Shown here one piece after another: positions 33,572 to 42,595 of a stretch of 64,000 nt of DNA (position 1 is its first letter; each line of letters opens with the position of its first letter). The DNA is taken from the NCBI RefSeq assembly GCF_036032445.1, contig NZ_CP107932.1, positions 2,048,501 to 2,112,500 of the forward strand. Direction: 5' to 3'. Source of the DNA: Nocardia sp. NBC_00416. GTDB lineage: Bacteria; Actinomycetota; Actinomycetes; Mycobacteriales; Mycobacteriaceae. Under the pieces are notes generated by a model. That model searched no databases. It saw only the letters and a program-made list of their open reading frames with translations, and was not told where the DNA came from. A program made the translations under genes and the position numbers.

Positions 33572-34587
33572 CCACCGCGCCCGCGAGTCTGCGGTTGCTC
33601 GGTCTCGCGGTGGACGCGTACAAGAAGGTCTTCACCAACCCCGCCCTCTCACCGCCGAACCCGGTGCGCCGCAGCGGCTTCGACCTCGAGGTCGCGGTGC
33701 GCGAGGTGCGCGCCGAGGCGCACGATGTCGTCTCGCTGACCCTGGCGCGGCCGGGCGGAGAGCAGCTGCCGGCATGGCGGCCCGGCTCCCATCTGGACCT
33801 CTTCCTGCCCTCGGGACGGCAGCGCCAGTACTCGCTGTGCGGTGACCCCGCGCAACGGGACCGCTACCGGATCGCGGTGCGCCGCATCCCCGACGGCGGC
33901 GGCGGATCCCGCGAGGTCCACGAGCTGCGGCCGGGTGACCTGCTGCGGATCCGGGGCCCGCGCAACGCGTTCACCTTCGTCGATTCCGCGCCGTCGTACC
34001 TGTTCGTGGCCGCCGGTATCGGTATCACCCCGATCCTGCCGATGGCGCACGCGGCCGGGTCGCGCGGCCGACTGGTGTATCTGGGCCGGTCGCGGGAGAC
34101 CATGCCCTTCCTCGACGAATTGCCCGGCGACTGTGAGATCCGGCCCGACGACGAGACCGGGGTAGCCGATATCCCGGCCCTGCTGGCGACCGCGGCACCC
34201 GGCGCCGCGGTGTACGTCTGCGGACCACCGCCGGTCCTGGAGGCGGCCCAGCGCTGTCTGTTCACCCTGAATCCCACCGGATCGCTGCACACCGAACGTT
34301 TCTCGGCGGCGCCGGTGCTCGACGGGCACGAATTCGACCTCACGCTGGCCCGATCCGGTCGCCGCGTGCGGGTGGGTGCGACCGAAACGACCCTCGACGC
34401 CATCCGGCGGGTACAGCCCGCTGCCGTCTACTCCTGCCGCCAAGGGTTCTGCGGCACCTGCAGAACCCGCGTCACGGCCGGCGAGATCGACCACCGCGAC
34501 CGGCTGCTGAGCGAGCGCGACCGCCTCGGACACATGTTGACCTGTGTGTCCCGTTCGGCCGGCGGACCGCTGGTACTCGATCTCTGA
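33568..34587 (+). CDS. Phthalate dioxygenase reductase-type oxidoreductase with [2Fe-2S] domain
   Basis: 339 residues from ATG 33568, overlapping the upstream stop as ATGA. The order is flavin domain (RQYSLCGDP, about 90), NAD domain (FVAAGIGITPILPM and YVCGPPPVLEAAQ), then a plant-type ferredoxin domain with Cys290, Cys295, Cys298 and Cys326. It moves electrons from NAD(P)H through flavin and the iron-sulfur cluster to an oxygenase. The likely partner is the diiron-like protein encoded just upstream. Confidence 0.92.
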   Translation: MTTAPASLRLLGLAVDAYKKVFTNPALSPPNPVRRSGFDLEVAVREVRAEAHDVVSLTLARPGGEQLPAWRPGSHLDLFLPSGRQRQYSLCGDPAQRDRYRIAVRRIPDGGGGSREVHELRPGDLLRIRGPRNAFTFVDSAPSYLFVAAGIGITPILPMAHAAGSRGRLVYLGRSRETMPFLDELPGDCEIRPDDETGVADIPALLATAAPGAAVYVCGPPPVLEAAQRCLFTLNPTGSLHTERFSAAPVLDGHEFDLTLARSGRRVRVGATETTLDAIRRVQPAAVYSCRQGFCGTCRTRVTAGEIDHRDRLLSERDRLGHMLTCVSRSAGGPLVLDL

Positions 34588-34606
34588 CTTCGAAAGGCCC
34601 GGCTCC

Positions 34607-35116
34607 ATGACCGCACGATTCCCCCTCTCCCCCTCCGATGACACCTTCCTCGACACCACCGACCGCCGCTACACCCATATCGTCGACATACCGGCCCCGG
34701 TGGAGCGGGTATGGGACGCACTGGTCGCGGACGACGCGCTGGTGTCGTGGTCACCGGTGATCACGGCCGCGCGCTGGACCTCGCCGCGGCCGTTCGGCGT
34801 GGGCACCACCCGCGAGATGACACTCGGCGGCATCCTCCGGCTCGACGAGCGGTTCTACCGCTGGGACGAGGGGTCGCGGATGACCTTCACCGTCGACGCC
34901 GCCTCGATACCCGGGCTGAGCCGGTTCGCCGAGGACATCACCCTGCTCCCCTTGGCCACGGGCACCCGTCTGATCTGGACGTTCGCCCTCGAGGGGGCAG
35001 CGCCGCTGCGACCGCTGCTGGCGGCGGCGAGCCCGGTCAACCGGTTCGTCACCAAGACCATCGCCGGCGGCGCCGCCCGCCGGGTGGGCGCCGATCCGGT
35101 GGGAGCACGCCGATGA
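34607..35116 (+). CDS. SRPBCC (START-like) family protein
   Basis: 169 residues from ATG 34607, after GAAAGG. It has the polyketide-cyclase/START-like pattern: a first strand and helix (HIVDIPAPVERVWDALVADD), SWSPVITAARWT, and a long C-terminal helix (LRPLLAAASPVNRFVTKTI). Such proteins bind hydrophobic ligands in a deep cavity. Its place inside an oxidative operon suggests it carries, or acts on, the hydrophobic substrate. No catalytic residue can be assigned. Confidence 0.87.
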   Translation: MTARFPLSPSDDTFLDTTDRRYTHIVDIPAPVERVWDALVADDALVSWSPVITAARWTSPRPFGVGTTREMTLGGILRLDERFYRWDEGSRMTFTVDAASIPGLSRFAEDITLLPLATGTRLIWTFALEGAAPLRPLLAAASPVNRFVTKTIAGGAARRVGADPVGARR

Positions 35117-36579
35117 GCCACGACACCGTCGAACACCGCAGCATCGTCGTACTGGGCGCCGGTTTCGGCGGTATCGGGCTGGCGATCAAGCTGCGGCAGG
35201 CCGGTTTCGACGATCTGATCCTGCTCGAGCGGGCCGCCGATCTCGGCGGAACCTGGCAGGCCAACACCTATCCGGGCTGCGCCTGTGATGTTCCGTCCCA
35301 GCTGTACAGCTATTCCTTCGCCCCTAATCCGGACTGGTCGCGGACCTACGGCAAGCAGCGCGAAATCCTCGAATATCTGCGCCGGGTCGCCACCGAACAC
35401 GATGTGGTGCGCCATATCCGGCTCGGCACCGAACTGAACGAGGCCCGCTGGGACGAAGACCACCGCCGATGGCGGATCGAGACCTCCCGCGGCCCGCTGA
35501 CCGCCGATTACTTCATCTCCGCGGCCGGGGTGTTCGCCGAGGCCAAGTACCCCGAGCTGCCCGGTATCGACAGCTTCGAGGGCACCGCGTTCCATTCGCT
35601 GCACTGGGACCACACCCACGACCTCACCGGACAGCGGGTAGCCGTGATCGGCACCGGAGCGTCCGCCGTGCAGTTCGTTCCCGAGATCCAGCCGAAAGTA
35701 GCCGCGCTGACGGTGTTCCAACGGTCCGCGCCGTGGATCGTGCCGCGGATGGATCGGCCGACCCTCGGTCTGGAGCGCGCGTTGCTGCGCCGCGTCCCGC
35801 TCGCGCAGAAGGCCGTCCGCGGTACCTGGTACACCCTGATCGAGGGGTTCGGCCTGGTGGGTTTCGTCGACAATCGCTTCCGCCACCCGTACGAGATGCT
35901 CGGCCGCCTCCAGCTGCGCCGCCAGATCCGCGATCCACGGTTGCGCCGCAAGGCCACGCCCGATTACGTGATCGGCTGTAAACGCGCGATCTTCTCCGAC
36001 GCCTACCTGCCGGCCCTGGACCGCGACAACGTCGACGTGGTCACCGACGGTATCGCCGAAGTGCGGCCGCGCTCCATCCTGACCCGCGCCGGAGCCGAGA
36101 TCCCCGTCGACACCATCATCTACGGCACCGGCTTCACCTCGATCCCCACCGCGTTCGAGCGGATCGTCGGCCGGGACGGCGACTCGATCGCCGACCTCTA
36201 CCACCAGCGGCCCCAGACCTATCTGGGCGCGGCGATGGCCGGGTTCCCCAACTTCTTCTGCACCCTGGGTCCTTTCGGCGCTGCCGGAAACCAGTCCGCC
36301 ATCTTCATGCTCGAATCGCAGATCTGCTACATCGTCGACGCGCTGACCACGCTGCGCGATCGCGGCGCGAGCCGGGTGGAGGTACGGCAGGCGACCCAGG
36401 ACGCCTTCGTCGAGGAGATGGCCCGGCGCAGCGCCGACACAGTGTGGCTCACCGGTGGATGCCAGAGCTACTACACCACCTCCGACGGCGGCAACGCGGG
36501 CCTCTACCCGAATTGGAGCTTCGAATACCGGCGGCGCACCAGACGATTCGATACCGAGTCCTACGAGGTGACCCGATGA
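35113..36579 (+). CDS. Flavin-containing monooxygenase, Baeyer-Villiger type
   Basis: 488 residues from ATG 35113, overlapping the previous stop as ATGA. First FAD-binding motif GAGFGGIG, then GGTWQANTYPGCACDVPS, the BVMO fingerprint FEGTAFHSLHWD (FxGxxxHxxxW), the NADPH motif GTGASA and YGTGF near the C-terminus. BVMOs insert oxygen next to a ketone to give an ester or lactone. The length fits the family. In this operon it would follow hydroxylation (diiron pair) and alcohol oxidation (SDR), a plausible route for degrading an alicyclic or steroid-like ketone. Confidence 0.93.
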   Translation: MSHDTVEHRSIVVLGAGFGGIGLAIKLRQAGFDDLILLERAADLGGTWQANTYPGCACDVPSQLYSYSFAPNPDWSRTYGKQREILEYLRRVATEHDVVRHIRLGTELNEARWDEDHRRWRIETSRGPLTADYFISAAGVFAEAKYPELPGIDSFEGTAFHSLHWDHTHDLTGQRVAVIGTGASAVQFVPEIQPKVAALTVFQRSAPWIVPRMDRPTLGLERALLRRVPLAQKAVRGTWYTLIEGFGLVGFVDNRFRHPYEMLGRLQLRRQIRDPRLRRKATPDYVIGCKRAIFSDAYLPALDRDNVDVVTDGIAEVRPRSILTRAGAEIPVDTIIYGTGFTSIPTAFERIVGRDGDSIADLYHQRPQTYLGAAMAGFPNFFCTLGPFGAAGNQSAIFMLESQICYIVDALTTLRDRGASRVEVRQATQDAFVEEMARRSADTVWLTGGCQSYYTTSDGGNAGLYPNWSFEYRRRTRRFDTESYEVTR

Positions 36580-37451
36580 GACCGACGCTGCCCGATCCCC
36601 GGGGCTGGCTCACCTCCGCCACCTATGACGTGAAGGGCAAGGTAGCGCTGGTCACCGGCGCCGGGCAGGGTATCGGCCTCGAGCTGGTGACGATTCTGCA
36701 CCGGCGCGGCGCCGTGGTCGTAGTGGTCGATATCGACGAGAGCGCCGCGCAGCGCACCGCACACGATCTGGGCTCCCGTGCGCACGGAGTGGGCGCGGAT
36801 GTCGCCGATCGCGGCCGGATGGACGAGGTGATCGCCGAGGTCGTCGATCGGTTCGGCGGCGTGGACATCGTGGTCGCCAATGCCGGTGTCACGCCTGTGC
36901 CCGCCACGATCCGGACCATGGACCCGGCCGATTTCGATCGGGTCATGAGCATCAATCTCACCGGGGTGTTCAATACCGTGCATCCGGCGCTCGACCATAT
37001 CGTGCGGTCCCGGGGTCATGTGGTGCTGGTGTCCTCGTGCGCGGCGTTCGCCCCGGGGATGGGAGGCTCCCCCTACATGGTGAGCAAGGCCGCGGTCGAA
37101 CAGCTGGGCCGCGCGCTACGGGTGGAACTGGGTGGCTCGGGCGCCACCGCCGGAATCGCCTATTTCGGCGTCGTGGAGACCTCGATGACCCACGATGTGC
37201 TCGACGCCGACGATCTGGGCCGGCGGATCAACGATCTGCTGCCGTGGCCGCTGAATGTGCGGATCACCGCCGAACACGCGGCGCGCACCATCGCCGACGG
37301 CATCGGGCGCCGGGCCGCACGCACCATCGCGCCGAGCGGTTGGCAGCCCTACGCGCTGCTGCGGGGCGCGATCAATACCGTGCTCGACAGCCGCCTCGCC
37401 GCCGATTCGACAGTGCAGGAACTCGTTCGCGCCATCGAGCGGCGCCGATGA
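36576..37451 (+). CDS. SDR-family oxidoreductase
   Basis: 291 residues from ATG 36576, again overlapping the previous stop as ATGA. Cofactor motif TGAGQGIG, ANAG, catalytic Ser in VSSCAAF and Tyr/Lys in YMVSK. The C-terminal extension (PSGWQPYALLRGAINTVLDS) is typical of actinobacterial SDRs linked to BVMOs. It probably interconverts alcohol and ketone, supplying the ketone for the monooxygenase. Last gene of the five-gene operon. Confidence 0.92.
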   Translation: MRPTLPDPRGWLTSATYDVKGKVALVTGAGQGIGLELVTILHRRGAVVVVVDIDESAAQRTAHDLGSRAHGVGADVADRGRMDEVIAEVVDRFGGVDIVVANAGVTPVPATIRTMDPADFDRVMSINLTGVFNTVHPALDHIVRSRGHVVLVSSCAAFAPGMGGSPYMVSKAAVEQLGRALRVELGGSGATAGIAYFGVVETSMTHDVLDADDLGRRINDLLPWPLNVRITAEHAARTIADGIGRRAARTIAPSGWQPYALLRGAINTVLDSRLAADSTVQELVRAIERRR

Positions 37452-37507
37452 CCCTGCCGGACCCGGTGCGCGGATCATGGCGCGCGGTCGGTACGCCCCC
37501 GACCTAC

Positions 37508-37536
37508 CCCCGACCGCCCGGGGTGGTCGGTCGGGG
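37508..37536. terminator. Hairpin between convergent operons
   Basis: CCCCGACC (37508-37515) pairs with GGTCGGGG (37529-37536). It lies between the end of the SDR gene and the end of the roadblock cluster, so it could serve both strands. Confidence 0.45.
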
Positions 37537-37630
37537 CACACGATCCGGAGCCGGGCCCGTGACGTTCGTGCGGCCGACGCACCGCGGACAGGCGATCGTC
37601 TTTGCTACCTCGGCCGGTTCGCCGACTGGC

Positions 37631-37993
37631 TCAGACTTCGAGCTCCTCTTCGATCCCGCGGAGCCGGTGCCGGGCCAGCGCCAGGTTGGCGCGGCCACGG
37701 TCGAGCGCGAGATAAAGGAACAGGCCCCGCGATTTGCGTCCGGTCATGGGCCGGATCAGGTGGTATTGGCTACTGAGCGAGATCAGGATGTCCTCGATGT
37801 CCTCCTGCAGCCCGAGCTGTTCGATGGTGCGCAGCTTGGCCCGGACCACCTCGGTGTTACCGGCCGCGGCGACGTTCAGATCCAGCGCTTTCGAGCTGCC
37901 GAGCGTACCCAGCGCCATACCGCTGTTGTAGTCGACGACGGCCGCGCCGAGCGCGCCCTCGATCGACATCATGTCCTTGAGTGCCAAATCCAT
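37631..37993 (-). CDS. Roadblock/LC7-like protein
   Basis: 120 residues from ATG 37993; a TTG at 38002 has a better-placed AGAGG ribosome binding site and would add three residues. The pattern is a short Roadblock/LC7 domain: an N-terminal helix, GALGAAVVDYNSGMALGTLG, a helix with VVRAKLRTIEQLGL, and a late strand (GLFLYLALDRGRANLALARH). Roadblock proteins regulate small Ras-like GTPases or serve as docking dimers. It is the last gene of a four-gene minus-strand cluster. Confidence 0.85.
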   Translation of the reverse strand: MDLALKDMMSIEGALGAAVVDYNSGMALGTLGSSKALDLNVAAAGNTEVVRAKLRTIEQLGLQEDIEDILISLSSQYHLIRPMTGRKSRGLFLYLALDRGRANLALARHRLRGIEEELEV

Positions 37994-38034
37994 ATCGGAC
38001 AAGGGTCGTTCCTCTCGGGTGGAGTTCGTTCTTC

Positions 38035-38502
38035 CTAGGTTCTTCCATTGTTTGCCGGGTCTTTCGCCACGGCGGACAGATGTGCGGCGATCCGGCGCGC
38101 GACCGGGCGCGACTCCAGGTGCAACCGGCCTATGTTCACCTCGGGGGACGCGAGCACGGTCAACGACGCCCAGCCGGCCGCGTAGATCACCACGTGGCCC
38201 CCGGTGCCGTCCACCACCACTTCCTGGAACCCGCCGCCGTGCGCGGTGTCGGCCAGCCGGGCCGACAGCGACAGCTGAGCGGCCGACAGCGCGGCCATTC
38301 CGGTCGGCTCGATATGGGCGGGTAGGTCGTGTGTGACCAACAGGCCGTCGCTCGACGCCACCAGCGCACCGGTCAACCGGGGCACACGCTCCCGCAGCGC
38401 CCACAGTTCCGCCGTCACCGCGGTATTCGGTTCGGGTCCCGACATCGGCACCTTGGTCAGCCTCCCCATCAGTTCTCCCAGCAAATTCTTGCGCGCCGTC
38501 AC
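38035..38502 (-). CDS. Roadblock/LC7 domain protein
   Basis: 155 residues from GTG 38502, overlapping the previous stop as GTGA. The core reads LTGALVASSDGLLVTHDLP, then AALSAAQLSLSARLAD and VVVDGTGGHVVIYAAGWASL, the classical Roadblock/LC7 pattern as in CvnB of Streptomyces conservons or MglB. It is probably a dimeric regulator of signalling or polarity. No GTPase (CvnD/MglA) gene is nearby, which sets this cluster apart from normal conservons. Confidence 0.88.
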   Translation of the reverse strand: MTARKNLLGELMGRLTKVPMSGPEPNTAVTAELWALRERVPRLTGALVASSDGLLVTHDLPAHIEPTGMAALSAAQLSLSARLADTAHGGGFQEVVVDGTGGHVVIYAAGWASLTVLASPEVNIGRLHLESRPVARRIAAHLSAVAKDPANNGRT

Positions 38503-39287
38503 GCGAGGTCCTCCAGAGCCGCACGGAGGCGGATGAGCAGGTCTTGGTCCACCGGTTCCCAGTCGTCCGCTTCGGGAACCGGTGTGGAGTGCCGGACCCG
38601 GCGCCGTAACGGCGGGTCCGCGACCGGTTCGGCGGCCGGTCGCCCCGCGCCGGACGCCGGTGCGCCCAAGGGCGGTTCGATCAGCCCGGCAGTGGTCAGG
38701 TCCCGCACCGCCTCCAGGCAGCCGTACGCGGTTCGGCCGAGGTCACGGGCTATTCCGGTGATACTGCGCTGGTTGTCCGCCGCCGCCAGGATCTCGGCCT
38801 GACTTCCGGTGAGCACCACGCGCCGCCGCCGGACGCGGCGCACCGGGACGACGGCGGCGCGGTCGACCAGTTCCACGGGCCACGGCCCCGACGCCGGATC
38901 TCCCCGGCGCACGCATTCGCGTACCAGCGCCCGTGGCCGCACATGACAGACACCCGCCAGCCAGTGCGGGGGCGCGTCCCGGAATTCCGGGACGACCGGG
39001 GTGGCCAGCAGGAAATAGGCGGCATCGAATACCGAGAGCAGGGCCAGGGTTTCCAGGCGCGGCCGGCCCAGGATCGGGCCCGGGTCACCGGCGCCCGCCC
39101 GCTGCCAGTCCTCGGCGCTGGCGACTCCGGCCTCGACCACCAGCCGGTCGAGTCCGGTCGTACGCGAGCAGGCGGCCGAGGCGATGGCGCCGTCGGCGAG
39201 GTGGAAAACTCCGTCCCCCGCATGCAGTACGCCGGTCCGCCCCTCGTCTTCCAACCGTCGCAGCTCGTCCGCGAGCTCAACGCCCAT
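38499..39287 (-). CDS. Winged-helix protein with DUF4388-like N-terminus in the roadblock cluster
   Basis: 262 residues. The first 80 residues (DEGRTGVLHAGDGVFHLADG ... AACSRTTGLDRLVVEAGVAS) resemble DUF4388/PATAN-like domains, in which a short beta-rich unit precedes helices. Residues about 160-210 (LTGSQAEILAAADNQRSITG, IARDLGRTAYGCLEAVRDL) look like a winged helix that could bind DNA. It starts 11 bp inside the upstream roadblock-like gene and overlaps the next by 4 bp, so the products should be made in equal amounts and may form a complex. Confidence 0.82.
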   Translation of the reverse strand: MGVELADELRRLEDEGRTGVLHAGDGVFHLADGAIASAACSRTTGLDRLVVEAGVASAEDWQRAGAGDPGPILGRPRLETLALLSVFDAAYFLLATPVVPEFRDAPPHWLAGVCHVRPRALVRECVRRGDPASGPWPVELVDRAAVVPVRRVRRRRVVLTGSQAEILAAADNQRSITGIARDLGRTAYGCLEAVRDLTTAGLIEPPLGAPASGAGRPAAEPVADPPLRRRVRHSTPVPEADDWEPVDQDLLIRLRAALEDLA

Positions 39288-39669
39288 GACCGTCCTCGGC
39301 CAGTTCGGCCAGGATGCCGCGCAACTGGAATCGGGACATCGCCAGATTGCCGGTGTCCTCGTCGAACAGCACGTGGACGAACAGGCGGCCGTCGAAATCG
39401 CCGTCCACCAGGTTCAACAGGTGATATCCGCCGCTGCCGCAGACGATGATCTCGTTGACGTCGTCATCGTCTCCACCGGTCGCCAGTGCCGGACAACCGA
39501 GTACTGCCCGCACCACATCCGTGGTGGCCGCCGCGTCCTCGTGTTGATCGACCAGCTCGTGCTGTCCCGCCGCGGCCACCGCGAGACCGCTGGCCCCGTC
39601 CACCAAAGTCACGCTGCGCGCGCCGGGGATGCCCATGATTCGTTCCAGACATCCGTCGATACCGATCAC
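39277..39669 (-). CDS. Roadblock/LC7-like protein, first gene of the cluster
   Basis: 130 residues from GTG 39669. It has a roadblock-like fold pattern: a helix (GCLERIMGIPGARS), strands VTLVDGASGLAVAAAG, a middle helix (DAAATTDVVRAVLG) and strands INEII-like VNEIIVCGSGGYHLLNLV. The C-terminal part (FVHVLFDEDTGNLAMSRFQL) resembles that of the 120-residue protein. It opens the four-gene cluster; the promoter should lie in the 378-bp region upstream. Confidence 0.8.
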   Translation of the reverse strand: MIGIDGCLERIMGIPGARSVTLVDGASGLAVAAAGQHELVDQHEDAAATTDVVRAVLGCPALATGGDDDDVNEIIVCGSGGYHLLNLVDGDFDGRLFVHVLFDEDTGNLAMSRFQLRGILAELAEDGHGR

Positions 39670-40047
39670 TACGCCTACCCTGTTTCATGAGTGTTTCAGA
39701 TTTCTGGAACCCTACACACAGGTGACGATTGATGCCCACTGAACATATGACCTACAAGAATACCCGTGACGTCCCGCTGAAAACCCATCGATCGAACCTG
39801 CCCGAGATCAGCAGCAGCACAATGGAGTTCGCATGCGCCCCGCAGCAGTCGACCGGTGCGAGGAGCTCACCGACGCCGGCTCCACGATCCCGACCCCGGA
39901 GGTACCGCGCGGATGCGGTGCGTGAACTCCCCGCCGCCCGAATGCTGAGATCACCGGTCCGCGGCGACAGCAGCGTGATCCGCCGCGCGACCGCCGGTCC
40001 ACGCAATCCCGTGGCATCTTGCGAGGTGCGGATCCTAAGTTCGGTAT
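39670..40047. other. Intergenic region between the roadblock cluster and the EamA gene
   Basis: About 378 bp that must carry the divergent promoters. It is less GC-rich near 39690-39790. A 111-residue minus-strand frame here has no ribosome binding site and no protein-like pattern. No RNA or repeat was recognised. Confidence 0.5.
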
Positions 40048-40959
40048 ATGACATCGGACCTGCGTCCAGGGCGAGCGCGTCCGGCACTCGCCGCGGCCGT
40101 CACCGTCGTACTGTGGGCGTCGGCCTTCGTCTTCATACGAAGTGCCGGAGCGGACTTCTCGCCGGGCGCGCTCGCACTGGGCCGGCTGTTCTCGGGATCG
40201 GTGGTCCTGGTGACGATCCTGCTCATGGCCGGTCACGGTCCGCCGCCGCGCTCCACCTGGCGCGGGATCGTCGTTTCCGGACTGCTGTGGTTCGCGGTCT
40301 ACATGGTGGCGTTGAACTGGGCCGAGCAGCATCTCGACGCCGGCACCGCGGCGCTGGTGATCAACACCGGGCCGGTGCTCATCGCCCTGCTCGGCGGATT
40401 CTTTCTCGGCGAGGGGTTTCCGATACGGCTGATGGCCGGGATCGCGGTGTCGTTCACCGGCGCGGCGGTGGTGGGGATGTCCAGCTCCGCGGGTGCGGCG
40501 ACGCTGCTCGGCGTCGCGCTGTGCGTGATCGCGGCCGCGGCCTGGGCGGTGGCGGTGCTGGTGCAGAAACCCGCGCTCGTCCAGGGTTCGGCCCTGCAGG
40601 TGACCACGGGTGGATGCGTCGTGGGCACGATCGCCTGCCTGCCGTTCGCCGGGCAGCTGCTCGAGGAAGCCGCCGCGGCACCGCTGTCCGCGACGCTGAG
40701 CCTGATCTACCTCGGCGTCTTCCCGACCGCGATCGCCTTCACCACCTGGGCATACGCTCTCGCCCGGATGACCGCCGGGCAGGTGGGCGCCACCACCTAC
40801 GCGGTGCCGGCGCTCGTCGTGGTGCTGGCGTGGATCGTTCTCGGCGAGGTCCCCGGCCCACTCGCCCTCGCCGGCGGCGTACTGTGCCTGGGCGGAGTGG
40901 CGATCACCCGATGGCGGCCGGGACGCGCACGACGCAGTTCTCCCGAACCGACCGACTAG
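40048..40959 (+). CDS. EamA/DMT-family transporter
   Basis: 303 residues with about ten hydrophobic segments in two halves, the EamA repeat (ALAAAVTVVLWASAFVFIRS at the start of the first half; LLGVALCVIAAAAWAVAVLV at the start of the second). DMT transporters export amino acids, nucleosides or drugs across the inner membrane. No classical ribosome binding site precedes the ATG. Its stop overlaps the stop of the convergent GPP34 gene by 4 bp. Confidence 0.92.
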   Translation: MTSDLRPGRARPALAAAVTVVLWASAFVFIRSAGADFSPGALALGRLFSGSVVLVTILLMAGHGPPPRSTWRGIVVSGLLWFAVYMVALNWAEQHLDAGTAALVINTGPVLIALLGGFFLGEGFPIRLMAGIAVSFTGAAVVGMSSSAGAATLLGVALCVIAAAAWAVAVLVQKPALVQGSALQVTTGGCVVGTIACLPFAGQLLEEAAAAPLSATLSLIYLGVFPTAIAFTTWAYALARMTAGQVGATTYAVPALVVVLAWIVLGEVPGPLALAGGVLCLGGVAITRWRPGRARRSSPEPTD

Positions 40960-41633
40960 GTGACCGTCGTGATCGCCATGGTGGCGCTGGAAACGGCGAT
41001 GGCCGCGGCGGTCCGGGTCCTGGCGGCGTTCACGGCCGCGGCGCCCCAACTACCCTGCTCGAGGTTCTTCGCGCGCTCGCGGATCTCGTCCGACCAGGGC
41101 AGCGCGGGCCGGATATCGGTCAGCGCGCCGCTCGCCGAGAGGAGCGCGATCACCGCCGCGGTGCGCGCGTCCGGGCTCTGGCCGCCCTCCAGCACGGCGC
41201 TGATCCGCTGTCGCAGCGCGTCTTCGTGCCGGGTGTCCTCGGCCGGCCAGCTGGTCGTACGGAACACCCCCAGCAGCCGTTTGCTCTCGCGGCGAACGAG
41301 TCCGCGTTCGATGAGACGGTCTATCACGGGTTTCCAGAGGCCACCGCCGATGCCGGGGAGCAAGGACTGGATGCCCCGCGGTCGCTCGGCGAGCTTGTCG
41401 TAGACCGACTGGAGCAGGCGATCCGGGAGTGCGCCGTCCCCGACCGCGCGTACTTCGGGACCGGCCGGACCCGCACCGGCCTCGTCGATCTCGACCCTGC
41501 TCAGAAGCGCGAGATCGACCAGCACAGCGCAGCCGAGGGTCAAGTGCAGGGCGCCGGTTCGGGCCGGAACTCCCGTCTCGTCGTCGAGCATCAGAAGGAG
41601 CACGTCTTCGACGATCAGCATCTCGTTCCGCAT
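40956..41633 (-). CDS. GPP34-family phosphoprotein
   Basis: 225 residues. It belongs to the GPP34/GOLPH3 family (PF05719): LIVEDVLLLMLDDETGVPAR, LTLGCAVLVDLALLSRVEID, ERGLVRRESKRLLGVFRTTS and LLSASGALTDI. Eukaryotic GOLPH3 binds phosphatidylinositol-4-phosphate; the actinobacterial members have no established role. The length is normal. It converges with the EamA gene. Confidence 0.9.
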   Translation of the reverse strand: MRNEMLIVEDVLLLMLDDETGVPARTGALHLTLGCAVLVDLALLSRVEIDEAGAGPAGPEVRAVGDGALPDRLLQSVYDKLAERPRGIQSLLPGIGGGLWKPVIDRLIERGLVRRESKRLLGVFRTTSWPAEDTRHEDALRQRISAVLEGGQSPDARTAAVIALLSASGALTDIRPALPWSDEIRERAKNLEQGSWGAAAVNAARTRTAAAIAVSSATMAITTVT

Positions 41634-41706
41634 AACTTCCTGTTCTACTCCACGCCGTCACGGCACAGTCGATGCCGGACGGCCATGATCCTGGTCACAG
41701 CCTGGC

Positions 41707-42441
41707 CTACGAACGCGCTCGAGGCCGGCCGCCCAACGGTTTCTCACCACTTTCCGGTGACTCCGGAGCGTGCTCGTCAGCGGCGAGGCGCACCGTGGTG
41801 ACGCGGAGGAACTGCTGGACGAGCGGGCCCATCAGCACCGCGATCAGGACGGTTCCGAGACCGACGGTTCCGCCGAGGAGCCATCCCACGATCAGCACGA
41901 TCACCTCGATTCCGGTGCGCACCATCCAGATGGGTTTGCCGAAGACCCGCACCGCCCCGGTCATGAGCCCGTCGCGCGGGCCCGGGCCGAAGCGGGCTCC
42001 CAGGTAGACCGCGTCGAACCAGGTCAGCATGAGCAGACCGAGGACGTAGTACAGCAGCTGCCCCGGTAGCGAGCCGGGCGAGGGCAGCACGAAAGCGCTC
42101 AGATCCGCGCAGGCGCCGACCAATACGACATTCAGCAGCGTCCCGAGTCCCGGCAGTTCCCGCAGCGGGATCCAGAAGACCAGTACGACCAGGGCGATGA
42201 TATTGGTCGCCAGCCCGAACGTCAGGCCCGAATGCAGGGCCACCCCTTCCGCGAGGATGTTCCAGCTGGACGCGCCCAGCGATGATTCGACGAGCAGCGT
42301 CAGCGAGATGCCGTATCCCGCCAGCCCGAGGACGAGTTGGGTGAGCCGCCACGGCTTCTTCTCGGCGCGCAATTGCTCCACCGCGTTCATCCGGCGGGCC
42401 ACGAAAGGGCGGCTTCGATCGACTCGCCGGGTGATCGTCAT
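41707..42441 (-). CDS. YczE/YyaS/YitT-type membrane protein
   Basis: 244 residues from ATG 42441, with GGAGG upstream; a longer start at 42630 is unlikely. Five or six membrane segments are visible (LVLGLAGYGISLTLLVESSL, GLATNIIALVVLVFWIPL, LLYYVLGLLMLTWFDAVYLG, GIEVIVLIVGWLLGG). It matches the YczE-like family; members are of unknown function, and some lie next to antibiotic export or synthesis genes. The C-terminal tail is charged. Confidence 0.87.
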   Translation of the reverse strand: MTITRRVDRSRPFVARRMNAVEQLRAEKKPWRLTQLVLGLAGYGISLTLLVESSLGASSWNILAEGVALHSGLTFGLATNIIALVVLVFWIPLRELPGLGTLLNVVLVGACADLSAFVLPSPGSLPGQLLYYVLGLLMLTWFDAVYLGARFGPGPRDGLMTGAVRVFGKPIWMVRTGIEVIVLIVGWLLGGTVGLGTVLIAVLMGPLVQQFLRVTTVRLAADEHAPESPESGEKPLGGRPRARS

Positions 42442-42595
42442 CCTGTCCTCCGCTGTTTCCCGGCCACTCGGAAACGAACCGAGGGCATCCCGACCATGAT
42501 CGTTCGATCGGCTGCCGCGGGAAAGAGCCGGTTGGGCGACACCGGCCTGCCCGCCCCGGCACCGGGGGCCCGATGCGCCGGCCACCGGATCGTGC

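Noticed and set aside
39752..40087. A minus-strand frame of 111 codons between the roadblock cluster and EamA
   Set aside because: No ribosome binding site, no family, and it overlaps the EamA start; probably by-product of GC-rich codon bias.
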